A stretch of DNA of 64,000 bases from Aquimarina rhabdastrellae (GTDB lineage: Bacteria; Bacteroidota; Bacteroidia; Flavobacteriales; Flavobacteriaceae). A program made the translations under genes and the position numbers. Where the stretch lies: the NCBI GenBank assembly GCA_947387485.1, contig CANDNT010000008.1, positions 121,236-185,235 on the forward strand, read 5' to 3'. How positions within the stretch are numbered: the stretch's first letter is position 1; each line of letters opens with the position of its first letter. The notes below the pieces were generated by a model, which made no database searches, was not told the DNA's origin, and saw nothing but the letters and a program-made list of their open reading frames with translations. Shown here piece by piece: positions 19,341 to 28,029 of the stretch.

Positions 19341-19787
19341 TTATTCTAATGTTCTCAAATATTCCAAAATAGCTCTTGCCTGAGTTTCCTTAGTAATTTG
19401 TTTTACCATAGGAGATCCATTATATTCTTCTAATAAAGCTTTTGCTAAAGGATTTTTCTTTGTCATCTCATATGGATTCAAAATCATATTCATTGTCCAT
19501 TCTGGTGTTCTTCTATCTAGAATTCCAACCATAGCTGGTCCTATTAATTTTTTATGGGTTTTATGACAGCTCAAGCAATGTGTTTGAAACAAAACTTGTC
19601 CTTCTTTTTTTAAATCTTCATTAATAGTTGTTTCTAGTGTTACTGTAGTTACTGGCCCAATCCCTTTATCTGTTAAGTTTATCTTTTCTGAAGCTTTTAT
19701 ACTTTCTTTTTTTGATTCTTTTTGTTCTGGTGCACACCCTATACACCATAATACTATTCCTAAATACAATACAAGCTGTTTCATCAT
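19341..19787 (-). CDS. Monohaem c-type cytochrome lipoprotein
   Basis: The 148-residue protein has a lipoprotein signal (WCIGC, Cys18), a charged linker and a class I cytochrome c domain with CLSCH at 71-75 and the GPAMVGI segment. A Met in the C-terminal helices (NPYEM or SPMV) is the probable sixth ligand. It is the first gene of the operon leading into the oxidase-like protein and modABC, and it carries an FNR-like box upstream (19912-19925). Confidence 0.85.
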   Translation of the reverse strand: MMKQLVLYLGIVLWCIGCAPEQKESKKESIKASEKINLTDKGIGPVTTVTLETTINEDLKKEGQVLFQTHCLSCHKTHKKLIGPAMVGILDRRTPEWTMNMILNPYEMTKKNPLAKALLEEYNGSPMVKQITKETQARAILEYLRTLE

Positions 19788-19881
19788 CCTTTTTTTTAAT
19801 TCATTTTCCCTTTTCTCTTTCCACTAATAACTTCTTTATTTCAAAAAACATAGCTTCAATTAAGCTACTATAGCCATAGTA

Positions 19882-19925
19882 TAAAGTTACTCCTTCTCTT
19901 CATAATGATATATGACTTAAATCAT
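19882..19925 (-). promoter_or_regulatory. FNR-like operator and promoter of the cytochrome/mod operon
   Basis: Palindrome ATGACTTAAATCAT (19912-19925). On the minus strand TAACTTTA (19889-19882), matching TAnnTTTG 7/8, begins 36 nt after the palindrome begins. This puts the palindrome centre near -42, as for a class II Crp/Fnr activator. The same 36-nt offset occurs at the three other sites in this island. Confidence 0.65.
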
Positions 19926-19977
19926 ATTTATCTATATTTACCAGTACATAGCAACAAAAACAATAAAAATCAATGCT

Positions 19978-20021
19978 ATGATATTTATCATATTATTTAA
20001 AAGATAATGCTGCAAATTTTG
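19978..20021 (+). promoter_or_regulatory. FNR-like operator and promoter of the porin gene
   Basis: Palindrome ATGATATTTATCAT (19978-19991; the paired arms extend to 16 bp) is followed by the -7 box AAATTTTG (20014-20021, 7/8) at a 36-nt offset. The 22 nt from 19978 are identical to those starting at 28030 upstream of napD. Confidence 0.65.
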
Positions 20022-20049
20022 CATAACTAATTATTAATCTTTCCAGACT

Positions 20050-21339
20050 ATGTTTATTAAAAAGAGAAGTATTGTGATCCTAGCATTCTTAATGCTCGTG
20101 GTTTTTAACATGAATGCCCAGTTCACTATTGATGCCGATTTAAAAACTCGTTTTGAATATCGCCACGGATTCAACAACTTGTTTCCAGATGATGCCGACC
20201 CAGCTGCGTTTGTAGGACAACGTACTCGTCTTAATTTAGGGTATACTCATGAAAAATTAAAACTTTTTGTAAGTGTACAGGATGTAAGTACATGGGGAGA
20301 CACTAGACAAATTTTGCCTAATGATGGTAATGATTCTTTTTCATTATTTCAAGCTTGGGCACAATTACTTCTTGACGAACAATGGTCTATTAAAGCTGGA
20401 CGTCAAGTAATTTCTTATGATGATCAACGTATTTTTGGTGGATTAGATTGGGCTTTACAAGGACGTTTTCATGATGCAGCCTTAATCAAATATCAAAACA
20501 AAAACCATGGTATCAAAGCTGATTTAGGTTTTGCGTTTAGTCAAGAAAATCAAAAAAATGAAGGTACTGAGTTTAATATCTCTGGATTCTTTACTTATAA
20601 AGCTATGCAATATTTACACTTTAATAAGTCTTGGGAAAAGAGTACACTTAGTGCTTTATTCTTAAATACTGGTTTCCAGAAATTCACTGGTGATGATAAC
20701 GATATTCCTGATGGAACGTTTTATAGACAAACAGCTGGTGTGTATTTTAAATTCCCTATCAAAAATGTAAATGTTACAGGTAGTTCTTATTATCAATTTG
20801 GTAAAGCTAATGCTACTACAGATTTAAGTGCTTACCAAGCTTCTATAGAAGGTACTTATAAAACAGGTAAAGTACTTATGGGATTAGGTTTTGAGACTTT
20901 AAGTGGTACTGATCAAGATGGTGCTACAGAAAATAACTCTTTCTTCCCTCTTTATGGTACAAACCACAAGTTTAACGGATTTATGGATTATTTCTATGTA
21001 GGTAATCATGCTAATAACGTAGGACTTAATGATGCTTATGCAAAATTAGTTTTTACTACTGGTGCTAAATCTAACTTATTATTAAAAGGTCATTATTTTG
21101 CTGCTCAAGCTGATCTTACAGGAGATGCAGATAAATATCTAGGTACAGAAATCGATCTTGTTTACAATCAAAAATTAATGAAGAATGTAAAATTAAGCGT
21201 AGGATACTCTCATATGTTTGCATCTGATAGTATGAGCTTAATCAAAGGTGGTAGACCTAGTGACAATGTAAACAACTGGGCATGGGTACAATTAGTTATT
21301 CGTCCTAACTTGTTTACATCCAACTTTAAGAAAAACTAA
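20050..21339 (+). CDS. Alginate-export-type outer-membrane beta-barrel porin
   Basis: The 429-residue protein has a signal peptide (cleavage near NMNAQ, about residue 24) followed by alternating amphipathic strands. Motifs resemble the alginate export domain: RFEYRHGFN, RTRLNLGYTHEKLKLFVSVQDV, IKAGRQVISYDDQRIFG, and a barrel end rich in aromatic strands. Placement between Mo/nitrate operons and an FNR-like promoter make a role in anion (nitrate/nitrite or molybdate) passage attractive, but that is inference. A terminator follows. Confidence 0.75.
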   Translation: MFIKKRSIVILAFLMLVVFNMNAQFTIDADLKTRFEYRHGFNNLFPDDADPAAFVGQRTRLNLGYTHEKLKLFVSVQDVSTWGDTRQILPNDGNDSFSLFQAWAQLLLDEQWSIKAGRQVISYDDQRIFGGLDWALQGRFHDAALIKYQNKNHGIKADLGFAFSQENQKNEGTEFNISGFFTYKAMQYLHFNKSWEKSTLSALFLNTGFQKFTGDDNDIPDGTFYRQTAGVYFKFPIKNVNVTGSSYYQFGKANATTDLSAYQASIEGTYKTGKVLMGLGFETLSGTDQDGATENNSFFPLYGTNHKFNGFMDYFYVGNHANNVGLNDAYAKLVFTTGAKSNLLLKGHYFAAQADLTGDADKYLGTEIDLVYNQKLMKNVKLSVGYSHMFASDSMSLIKGGRPSDNVNNWAWVQLVIRPNLFTSNFKKN

Positions 21340-21765
21340 AACAAAAATAAATACTAGGATATAGTAAGTTTAATTTCGGTATGCAACAGTGGCTTTGATT
21401 TTCATAGTCACTGTTGTTTTTTTATACTCGTTCTATAATTAATACTAAGAAATCATTCCTATCAAAAAATGTATCATCTCTTTTCTACTTTAGAAGTCCT
21501 CAAAAATTCCACCTTCAAAAATCGTTAATCGATATTCTTAATTTATTATTCATCAATAGAATATTCACAACTTTTGAGATTGTTCCATAAAAAACAATTA
21601 TTAACAAATGATATCGAGGTTTAAATGGTATTATAGCTTATACTATTTTACACAAACTTATAGTATTTCATTTATTTGTAATACATTTTTAGCAAAAAAC
21701 ACATTTAACACACTAAAAAACAACAGTATGCGTTAAAAACACAAACAACTCTTATACCCTTAGAC
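21340..21765. other. 426-bp intergenic region
   Basis: Holds the porin terminator (21384-21424) and a weak inverted repeat ATACTAT (21640-21646) / ATAGTAT (21660-21666), about 100 bp before the next small gene. No further gene is seen. Confidence 0.5.
21384..21424 (+). terminator. Terminator of the porin gene
   Basis: Stem CAACAGTG...CACTGTTG followed by a T-run, 45 bp after the porin stop codon. Confidence 0.8.
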
Positions 21766-21978
21766 ATGAATCATAAAAAAAACCTACTGTTATTATTTTG
21801 TTTAGCCTTTTCACTATCCATTCTAGGCTTTATTATTGATATAGGTGAGCGTGTTCCTAACGTATTAGTAAATATCTTAGATATTTCTATGATGACACTC
21901 CTTATATTTACTGTACTTATTATCCCTTATGGTATGCTTATCTTATTGCAAAGAGTAACCAATAAAGAGATTATATAA
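21766..21978 (+). CDS. Small two-helix membrane protein
   Basis: The 70-residue protein has two transmembrane segments (about residues 6-26 and 38-62). No family is recognised. It converges on moaA with 15 bp between stop codons and no terminator. Confidence 0.5.
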   Translation: MNHKKNLLLLFCLAFSLSILGFIIDIGERVPNVLVNILDISMMTLLIFTVLIIPYGMLILLQRVTNKEII

Positions 21979-21993
21979 TTTAGAACGATTTGA

Positions 21994-23001
21994 TTAACCT
22001 CCTATAGCTATCATGCTTCGGTTTGAGCTATGTTTATCCATTTTCTTGAATTCTTCAAGAGAAGGCATTCCTGCTCTTACTTTTTGTTTGCTATACAGGT
22101 GTTCTTGAATAACTGAGGTAATAGTTTTTCCTGCTCTTAATGGAGTAAGCAAGTCCACTTCTTGAGCAGAAAATAAGCAGTTTTTAAGTTTACCATTTGC
22201 GGTAAGACGAATACGATTACACTGATCACAAAAGGGATTTGTAACTGAGCTTATAATGGCAAATGTTCCTTTATAATTTGTAATTTGATAATGTTTTGCC
22301 GTATCGTGAGGTGGATCCGGTAATTTTTGAATCTTTTTAATTGAAAAAGTAGCTACAGCTGCTTTTAAAATATCTTCGAGTGAAACTAATTTATCAAGGT
22401 TCCATCGATTACCATCAAAAGGCATAAACTCGATAAAGCGCAAATGTATTGGTAATTCTTTAGTTAAATTAATAAAATCGGCAATCTCGTTATCATTCAC
22501 ACCTTTTATCAATACGCAATTGACTTTTACTTCAAATCCTTCTCTAACTAATAACAACATATTATTATAAACTCTTTCAAAGTAATTACGCCTTGTAATG
22601 GTATAATTCTTTTCGGTATCTAAAGAGTCTAAACTGATATTAATCTTATTCAAACCAATCTCTTTAAACACTTCTATAAATTGGTCTACAATCACTCCAT
22701 TAGTTGTTATACCTAGAGTTACCGGAAGCGTTGCTAATTGCTTTAAAATTTTTGCAGCATCTTTACGAATTAAAGGTTCTCCACCTGTCAAACGTATTTT
22801 GGTAACACCATGTGCTACAAATGTTTTGGCTATTGTATAAATTTCTTCTGCCGTCATCACAGATGCTTTTGGAGATAATTGAATTCCATCTGCAGGCATA
22901 CAATAAGTACATCTCAAATTACATCGTTCTGTCAACGAAATACGTAAATAAGTGTGTGCTCTCCCAAAAGCATCTGTCAATATCGGTTGTATAGCTTTCA
23001 T
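21994..23001 (-). CDS. moaA: GTP 3',8-cyclase (radical SAM), molybdopterin step 1
   Basis: The 335-residue enzyme has the radical SAM cluster motif CNLRCTYC near residues 27-34, the TGGEPL SAM-binding motif, the second cluster cysteines (FCDQCNRIR and a later Cys in LKNCLF) and the C-terminal Gly-Gly (AIGG) needed for activity. It converts GTP to 3',8-cyclo-GTP. It is the last gene of the eight-gene cofactor operon, and its ATG overlaps the moaC-moaB stop by one base. Confidence 0.95.
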   Translation of the reverse strand: MKAIQPILTDAFGRAHTYLRISLTERCNLRCTYCMPADGIQLSPKASVMTAEEIYTIAKTFVAHGVTKIRLTGGEPLIRKDAAKILKQLATLPVTLGITTNGVIVDQFIEVFKEIGLNKINISLDSLDTEKNYTITRRNYFERVYNNMLLLVREGFEVKVNCVLIKGVNDNEIADFINLTKELPIHLRFIEFMPFDGNRWNLDKLVSLEDILKAAVATFSIKKIQKLPDPPHDTAKHYQITNYKGTFAIISSVTNPFCDQCNRIRLTANGKLKNCLFSAQEVDLLTPLRAGKTITSVIQEHLYSKQKVRAGMPSLEEFKKMDKHSSNRSMIAIGG

Positions 23002-23912
23002 TAATCGTGTTGTGCTCCTTTCAAAATTCTAAATACATGCAATACCGCGGGAAAAATAGCATCCATAGATTCTCTTGCTCCATTGGTAGAACCTGGCAAT
23101 GCCAAAACTAAACTATCTCCTATTGTTCCTGCTATACTACGTGATAACATCGAATACGGTGTACGGTCTTGACCATAACTGCGGATAGCTTCTTCTATTC
23201 CTGGTATTGTTCTTTCTAACAAAGGGTGTAATGCCTCTGGAGTTACATCTCTTTGTGACAATCCTGTTCCTCCTGTATATATGATAAGGTTAGCTCCTGC
23301 TTCTTGATAATGCTTAGCTTTTTCTTGAATCAATGCCACCTCATCTGGTATAATGATATAATCTTGTATTTCTACTTCGCAAGATTTTAATTTACTGATA
23401 ATAGCTTTTCCTGCTCGGTCTTCTTTTTTTCCTGCCGAAATCGTATCTGAACATACAATAACAACAGCTCTAGTATCTCGTTGAAATCTATCTTTAAAAC
23501 TTGATTTCCCTCCTTTTTTATTCAATAACTTTATGCTTCCTATCTCAATTCCTTTATCAATAGGTTTTAACATATCATACATATTCAAGGCTACCACACT
23601 AGCTCCATGCATAGCTTCGACTTCTACCCCTGTTTTATAAATCGTTTTGACTGTCATCGAAATCGTAATTTCTAAGTCATTGATTTCATAATCAATTCCG
23701 GTATATTCTATTGGTAACGGATGGCAATCTGGCAATAAATCTGGAGTTCTTTTCACTCCCAGTAATCCTGCGGCTTTACTCATTGCAAAGACATTTCCTT
23801 TTGGGACTCTATCTTCTTGAATTGCTGCTATTGTTTCTAGTGAACTTACTTTTACAACGGCCTGTGCTGTAGCTTCTCTTAATGTATTATGTTTATGTGT
23901 AATATCTACCAT
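23001..23912 (-). CDS. moaCB: Fused MoaC-MoaB/MogA molybdopterin protein
   Basis: The 303-residue protein joins two domains. Residues 1 to about 145 are MoaC (cyclic pyranopterin monophosphate synthase) with CHPLPI and the KTGVEVEAMHGAS active-site segment. Residues about 150-303 are a MoaB/MogA adenylyltransferase with VIVCSDTISAGKKEDRAG, YTGGTGLSQRDVTPEA and LPGSTNG motifs. The fusion would couple pterin formation with molybdopterin adenylation. It sits 4 bp after moaE and overlaps moaA. Confidence 0.92.
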   Translation of the reverse strand: MVDITHKHNTLREATAQAVVKVSSLETIAAIQEDRVPKGNVFAMSKAAGLLGVKRTPDLLPDCHPLPIEYTGIDYEINDLEITISMTVKTIYKTGVEVEAMHGASVVALNMYDMLKPIDKGIEIGSIKLLNKKGGKSSFKDRFQRDTRAVVIVCSDTISAGKKEDRAGKAIISKLKSCEVEIQDYIIIPDEVALIQEKAKHYQEAGANLIIYTGGTGLSQRDVTPEALHPLLERTIPGIEEAIRSYGQDRTPYSMLSRSIAGTIGDSLVLALPGSTNGARESMDAIFPAVLHVFRILKGAQHD

Positions 23913-23916
23913 TATA

Positions 23917-24357
23917 TTAGCTATTTACTTTCCATTGATGCGTCTCATCTTCAAATATTTCTTTACCAAATATTGCTGTTTCAGCTTTTACTTTTTCCAC
24001 AACAAACTCCAATGCTTCTAATACTACTTTTCTTCTTGGAGATGATACAAAAACAAATAAGCAAATCTCACCTGCTTTTACAGTTCCTAAACTGTGATAA
24101 ATATGCATACATGTAAGGTCATATTTATCAAAGGTCATTTCTCTTATTTCGTCAAAAGCAGCATTAGCCATTTCTTCATAAGCAGTATACTCAATAGCAG
24201 CTACTTCTTTACCTTCTATTACATCTGCTCGTACTTGTCCTAAAAATATATTGTGAGCACCTATACTCGTTTTTGTTTGATGTTTTGCAATAGAATTCCC
24301 TATAAATTCTGCACTAATCGCACCTTGTATAAATACGTTTTTATGTTTCTTTTTCAT
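23917..24357 (-). CDS. moaE: Molybdopterin synthase catalytic subunit
   Basis: The 146-residue protein is MoaE: it begins with the GAHNIFLGQVR segment, then YEEMANAAFDEI, HSLGTVKAGEICLFVFVSSPRRK (active-site Lys/Arg region), and ends with WKV. With MoaD it inserts the dithiolene sulfurs into the pterin. It is spaced 4 bp from moeB upstream and 4 bp from moaC-moaB downstream. Confidence 0.93.
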   Translation of the reverse strand: MKKKHKNVFIQGAISAEFIGNSIAKHQTKTSIGAHNIFLGQVRADVIEGKEVAAIEYTAYEEMANAAFDEIREMTFDKYDLTCMHIYHSLGTVKAGEICLFVFVSSPRRKVVLEALEFVVEKVKAETAIFGKEIFEDETHQWKVNS

Positions 24358-24360
24358 TTT

Positions 24361-25464
24361 TTATAATTTATCGATAGCCATTACGCTCTCGGCTAATATT
24401 TCTTTGATTTGATGTGCTCCTTCTTTTATACTCCAGCAATTTGTAATTCCCTGTTCTTCTAGCAATGCTACTGCCTTTTTACTACGTACTCCAGATTGAC
24501 AAAATATTACTTTTTTCTTTGAATTCGCTAATTGATTTTTATGCAATAGCAATTGATCAAGTGGTATCTGATCAACTTTTATTTCATTTATTTTGGGAGT
24601 TTCTTCTTGATTTCTAACGTCTATAAATTGTGTATCCTCCCAGGTTAAGACATCTTTAATAGCAACTACTGTTGTTGTTGTTGTTTGACAATATGAATTT
24701 ACTTCTTCTCGATCAGTGAACTCCTCTCGTTGCGCATATATCTTATCTATTTCTTCTTGATTTTTATTCAGTTTCATGACTTGTGTTTGATGCTTTAAGG
24801 CATCATAAAACAAAATCTTTCCTGATAAAGGTTCTCCTATTCCCAAAATCATTTTCAATACTTCATTAGCTTGCATGGTTCCTATAATTCCAGGCAACAC
24901 GCCTAATACTCCCATTGCTGTGCAATTAGGTATCGTTCCTTCTTGAGGTTCTTTAGGAAATAAACATCTATAGGTAGGTCCTCCCTTATAATTAAAAACT
25001 GCTACTTGTCCTTCAAACTTATAAATAGCACCATAAATTAGTGGTTTGTTTGTTAGTACAGCTGCATCATTAATCAAATATCTTGTAAAGAAATTATCTG
25101 TACCATCAACTATAATATCGTATTCCTTAAAATAATCTAGTGCATTTTTGGGTGTTAATCGCTCTGGATACGCATGTATAGTAATCCCTGGATTTAAATC
25201 CTTTAAACGTTCTCTAGCCATGATCGCCTTATTTTTTCCTAAAGCACTTTCTCCAAATAACACCTGACGCTGTAGATTAGATTTTTCTACAATATCAAAA
25301 TCTACAATACCTATAGTTCCTACTCCTGCCGCTGCCAAATACTGCGCTATAGGACACCCTAAACCTCCTGCTCCTATAAGTAAAACTCTTGCTGCCAATA
25401 GCTTTTCTTGCCCTTTAATTCCAATTTCTGGCAAAATAATATGTCTATTATATCTTTCTTCCAT
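24361..25464 (-). CDS. moeB: MoeB-type adenylyltransferase with C-terminal rhodanese domain
   Basis: The 367-residue protein has a ThiF/E1-like N-terminal domain (GAGGLGCPIAQYLAAAGVG at 32-50, VDFDIVEKSNLQRQ) and a C-terminal rhodanese domain with CQSGVRSKKA as the persulfide loop. It would adenylate the MoaD C-terminus and supply sulfur. The usual paired CxxC zinc motifs of E. coli MoeB are not seen; only isolated cysteines remain (YRCLFP, NCTAMG). It sits 12 bp downstream of moaD. Confidence 0.88.
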   Translation of the reverse strand: MEERYNRHIILPEIGIKGQEKLLAARVLLIGAGGLGCPIAQYLAAAGVGTIGIVDFDIVEKSNLQRQVLFGESALGKNKAIMARERLKDLNPGITIHAYPERLTPKNALDYFKEYDIIVDGTDNFFTRYLINDAAVLTNKPLIYGAIYKFEGQVAVFNYKGGPTYRCLFPKEPQEGTIPNCTAMGVLGVLPGIIGTMQANEVLKMILGIGEPLSGKILFYDALKHQTQVMKLNKNQEEIDKIYAQREEFTDREEVNSYCQTTTTTVVAIKDVLTWEDTQFIDVRNQEETPKINEIKVDQIPLDQLLLHKNQLANSKKKVIFCQSGVRSKKAVALLEEQGITNCWSIKEGAHQIKEILAESVMAIDKL

Positions 25465-25476
25465 AGCATTTTCTTT

Positions 25477-25710
25477 TTATCCTCCCGAAAACGGTGGTAA
25501 TAGCGCTATTTCACCTTGACTTATGGGCTTTTTTATATCAACGATAACTTGATCTTGTGCCACCTGAAATTCTTTTTCTTTTAATAGTGGATATTTATTC
25601 ATTAACAGTTGTAATACGTCTGCTATATTTCCTTCTATTAACGGAAACTGTTCTTCTGTACAGCCTGTTACTTCGGTTAACATTCCAAAATATTTAATTT
25701 TCAAATTCAT
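25477..25710 (-). CDS. moaD: Molybdopterin synthase sulfur-carrier subunit
   Basis: The 77-residue ubiquitin-like protein ends in the required Gly-Gly (PPFSGG). Its start overlaps the end of mobA by 17 bp. It is the sulfur donor for MoaE after activation by MoeB. Confidence 0.92.
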   Translation of the reverse strand: MNLKIKYFGMLTEVTGCTEEQFPLIEGNIADVLQLLMNKYPLLKEKEFQVAQDQVIVDIKKPISQGEIALLPPFSGG

Positions 25711-26278
25711 AAGCTGCTAATTTTAATTCTTCTGGAGTATTTATATTTATGACTTGATCTTTGATTGACTCAGGTACTTGAATTGTTTTTACCTGCAACT
25801 CATCGATTAAGCTACGTACTCTGCGTTTATCTTTTTCTAAAAGTGATAAACACGTAATTTTACATTCTTTTTTATACACTGCAATTAAAGGCATTGTCTC
25901 TCCATCATATTCATATTGCACCACATCATTTTCTATAGTTATATGTCGAGTTAACTTCTCTAAACTATCTGTTTTAATTTTAGGAATGTCACAACTCAAT
26001 ACTATTGCATAAGGCGTTTTTATATAGTCTAAACCTGTGTAAATTCCTCCTAAAGGTCCTGATACTGGAATACGATCTGGAATACGTGTTGTTTCCATAA
26101 AAACATCATAAGCTTCATCATCACTCACAATTACTATTTCGTTTACTAAAGGTTGTAAAGCTTCAATTATATATTTGATAAAAGGTTTTCCTTTAAAGAT
26201 AATTAACCCTTTATCTTTTCCCATTCTTCTACTTTTTCCTCCTGCTAGTATGATTCCTGTAAGTGCTGCCTTCTTCAT
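25694..26278 (-). CDS. mobA: Molybdenum cofactor guanylyltransferase
   Basis: The 194-residue protein opens with LAGGKSRRMGKDKGL, the nucleotide-binding loop of MobA, followed by the PVSGPLGGIYTGLDY and LSCDIP (metal-binding Asp) motifs. It makes the guanine dinucleotide form of the cofactor needed by NapA. It is one base from the ModE-like gene and overlaps moaD. Confidence 0.92.
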   Translation of the reverse strand: MKKAALTGIILAGGKSRRMGKDKGLIIFKGKPFIKYIIEALQPLVNEIVIVSDDEAYDVFMETTRIPDRIPVSGPLGGIYTGLDYIKTPYAIVLSCDIPKIKTDSLEKLTRHITIENDVVQYEYDGETMPLIAVYKKECKITCLSLLEKDKRRVRSLIDELQVKTIQVPESIKDQVININTPEELKLAAYEFEN

Positions 26279-26279
26279 G

Positions 26280-26624
26280 TTATAGTTCTATTATCTTTTT
26301 GGTTTTAGCTTCTAGATCTTTCCAACATTCTGCATTAATTTCATCAAAAACTATTATCAACTCTTTGGCATAAGAAGTTAATTGTGCTCCTCCGCCATCT
26401 TTACCTCCTTTATTTTTTATCACCATTGTTTTTTCTGCAGCTGTATTAATGGCTTCTACTAATGTCCATGCTTTTTTATAAGACATTTTCATCATTTTGG
26501 CTGCTTGTGATAGTGAGCCTTTTTCTTCTATTGCTTTTAAAAGACGAACTCTTCCTTCTCCCAAAACCACTCGATCATTTAATTCTAACCAAATTCTACT
26601 CTTAATTTTGTACTTACTCATCAT
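26280..26624 (-). CDS. ModE-like winged-helix regulator without molybdate-binding domain
   Basis: The 114-residue protein is only the N-terminal LysR-type winged helix of ModE (GRVRLLKAIEEKGSLSQAAKMMKMSYKKAWTLVEAIN). The C-terminal MOP/TOBE domains that sense molybdate are absent, so either it senses molybdate differently or it binds DNA constitutively. It lies between moeA and mobA within the cofactor operon. Confidence 0.85.
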   Translation of the reverse strand: MMSKYKIKSRIWLELNDRVVLGEGRVRLLKAIEEKGSLSQAAKMMKMSYKKAWTLVEAINTAAEKTMVIKNKGGKDGGGAQLTSYAKELIIVFDEINAECWKDLEAKTKKIIEL

Positions 26625-26631
26625 CTTTTAT

Positions 26632-27810
26632 TTATGCTGGTAATCTTATAATAGAAACGGCATCTCCTATTGCTACTTTTTCAACTTCTTCCGGTATATA
26701 TACCAATGCATTGGCCAAAGCAAATGTATGTAGCATAGCAGAGCTTTGTCCTTCTAGAATACTGACTTTATTTTGGTTAACTATCGCTTTTAAAAACTGT
26801 GCCCTATCTCCCTTTTTATGATATGTAGTAACTGCTATCGCAGTTGTACTTTCTTTAACTGCTGTGGTATTTCCAGATAATTTTGCCAAGGTTTGCTGTA
26901 CATATACATAAAAACAACTCAGTGCAGCCGCAGGATTGCCTGGTAATGCATAAATAATCGTTTGCTTTTTTTTACCAAAGAATAAAGGTTTTCCGGGTTT
27001 TTGTTTTACTTTATAAAAAATTTCTTCTACTGCTAAAGCTTTCAAAGCACTCCCTACAAAATCATAATCTCCTACAGAAATTCCTCCTGTAATTAATACC
27101 AATTCATTTGTTGCTATAGCATCTTTTAAAACCTCTAAAGTTTTTTGATAATCATCTTCTACATTATAAATAGTGCTTTTTGTATACCCTAATGCATCCA
27201 ACGCACTATTTAGCATCAAACTATTGCTTTCATATATTTTTCCATAAGGCAATGGTTCTCCAGCTGTAACCAATTCGTTTCCTGTAACTACTATTCCTAT
27301 TTTAGGTTTTTCAAAAACTGGTACATGTGTTATTCCTAAAGAAACTAAAAAACCAATAGAGGCAGGTGTTAGTTTAGTTCCTTTTTTTAATGCTACAGCA
27401 CCTTCTTGTACTTGCTCCCCTTTAGGTCTAATATTCATTTCTGGAGTTAGTATTGTCTCTACTATTAATTTATCTTCTTTTCTACTAACTCGTTCTTGCA
27501 TTACTACAGCATTAGCTGTATCGGGTACTGCTGCTCCAGTAAAAATACGTATTGCTTCTCCTGCTTTTAATACAGGATGATGTGAGTCTCCTGCTTTTAC
27601 TTCTCCTATAACCGTATATTCATTTTCATTGTGCATACAAACCGCGTATCCATCCATTGCAGATTGTCTAAAAGGAGGCATAGCTATAGGTGACATTATC
27701 GTACTTGCTAATGCACATCCGTTTGCTTTTATTATTTCTTTCTTAATCTCTTTGGTACTATATAAACTCTCATCTGTTATATAGCTTAAAGCTTTATTTA
27801 CTGTAATCAT
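26632..27810 (-). CDS. moeA: Molybdopterin molybdenumtransferase
   Basis: The 392-residue protein is MoeA, with PFRQSAMDGYAV, the GNELV and GGISVGDYDF motifs, and PGNPAAA. It inserts molybdate into adenylated molybdopterin. The start is ATG at 27810 (MITVNKALSYI). A longer frame from TTG at 27834 is rejected because that codon lies inside the predicted -7 box at 27832-27839. It is the first gene of the operon and faces napD divergently. Confidence 0.92.
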   Translation of the reverse strand: MITVNKALSYITDESLYSTKEIKKEIIKANGCALASTIMSPIAMPPFRQSAMDGYAVCMHNENEYTVIGEVKAGDSHHPVLKAGEAIRIFTGAAVPDTANAVVMQERVSRKEDKLIVETILTPEMNIRPKGEQVQEGAVALKKGTKLTPASIGFLVSLGITHVPVFEKPKIGIVVTGNELVTAGEPLPYGKIYESNSLMLNSALDALGYTKSTIYNVEDDYQKTLEVLKDAIATNELVLITGGISVGDYDFVGSALKALAVEEIFYKVKQKPGKPLFFGKKKQTIIYALPGNPAAALSCFYVYVQQTLAKLSGNTTAVKESTTAIAVTTYHKKGDRAQFLKAIVNQNKVSILEGQSSAMLHTFALANALVYIPEEVEKVAIGDAVSIIRLPA

Positions 27811-27831
27811 AACTTTTTCGTTATTTCCACA

Positions 27832-27875
27832 CAAACATACCGATATACATATCTTTAAAACATGATAAACGTCAT
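27832..27875 (-). promoter_or_regulatory. FNR-like operator and promoter of the Mo-cofactor operon
   Basis: Palindrome ATGATAAACGTCAT (27862-27875). On the minus strand TATGTTTG (27839-27832), an 8/8 match to TAnnTTTG, begins 36 nt after the palindrome begins. The start of transcription would fall about 15 nt before the moeA ATG at 27810. Confidence 0.68.
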
Positions 27876-28029
27876 ATTTATCAATTTCTTACTGTATTAC
27901 CTTGCCTCAAAATTGTTAATCACTACAAATCAACGCCTTAATATATCACTTTTATTCTTAAAAACACACTATTTAGAATGGTTATATATTAATTTTTTAA
28001 CAATTTAATTGCAATATCCATAAAAATTA

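Noticed and set aside
21640..21666. ATACTAT/ATAGTAT inverted repeat as an operator
   Set aside because: AT-rich 7-bp arms of this kind are expected by chance, and no -7 box sits at a consistent distance.
27811..27834. Longer moeA start at TTG 27834
   Set aside because: The codon lies inside the -7 box at 27832-27839, so it would not be transcribed from that promoter.
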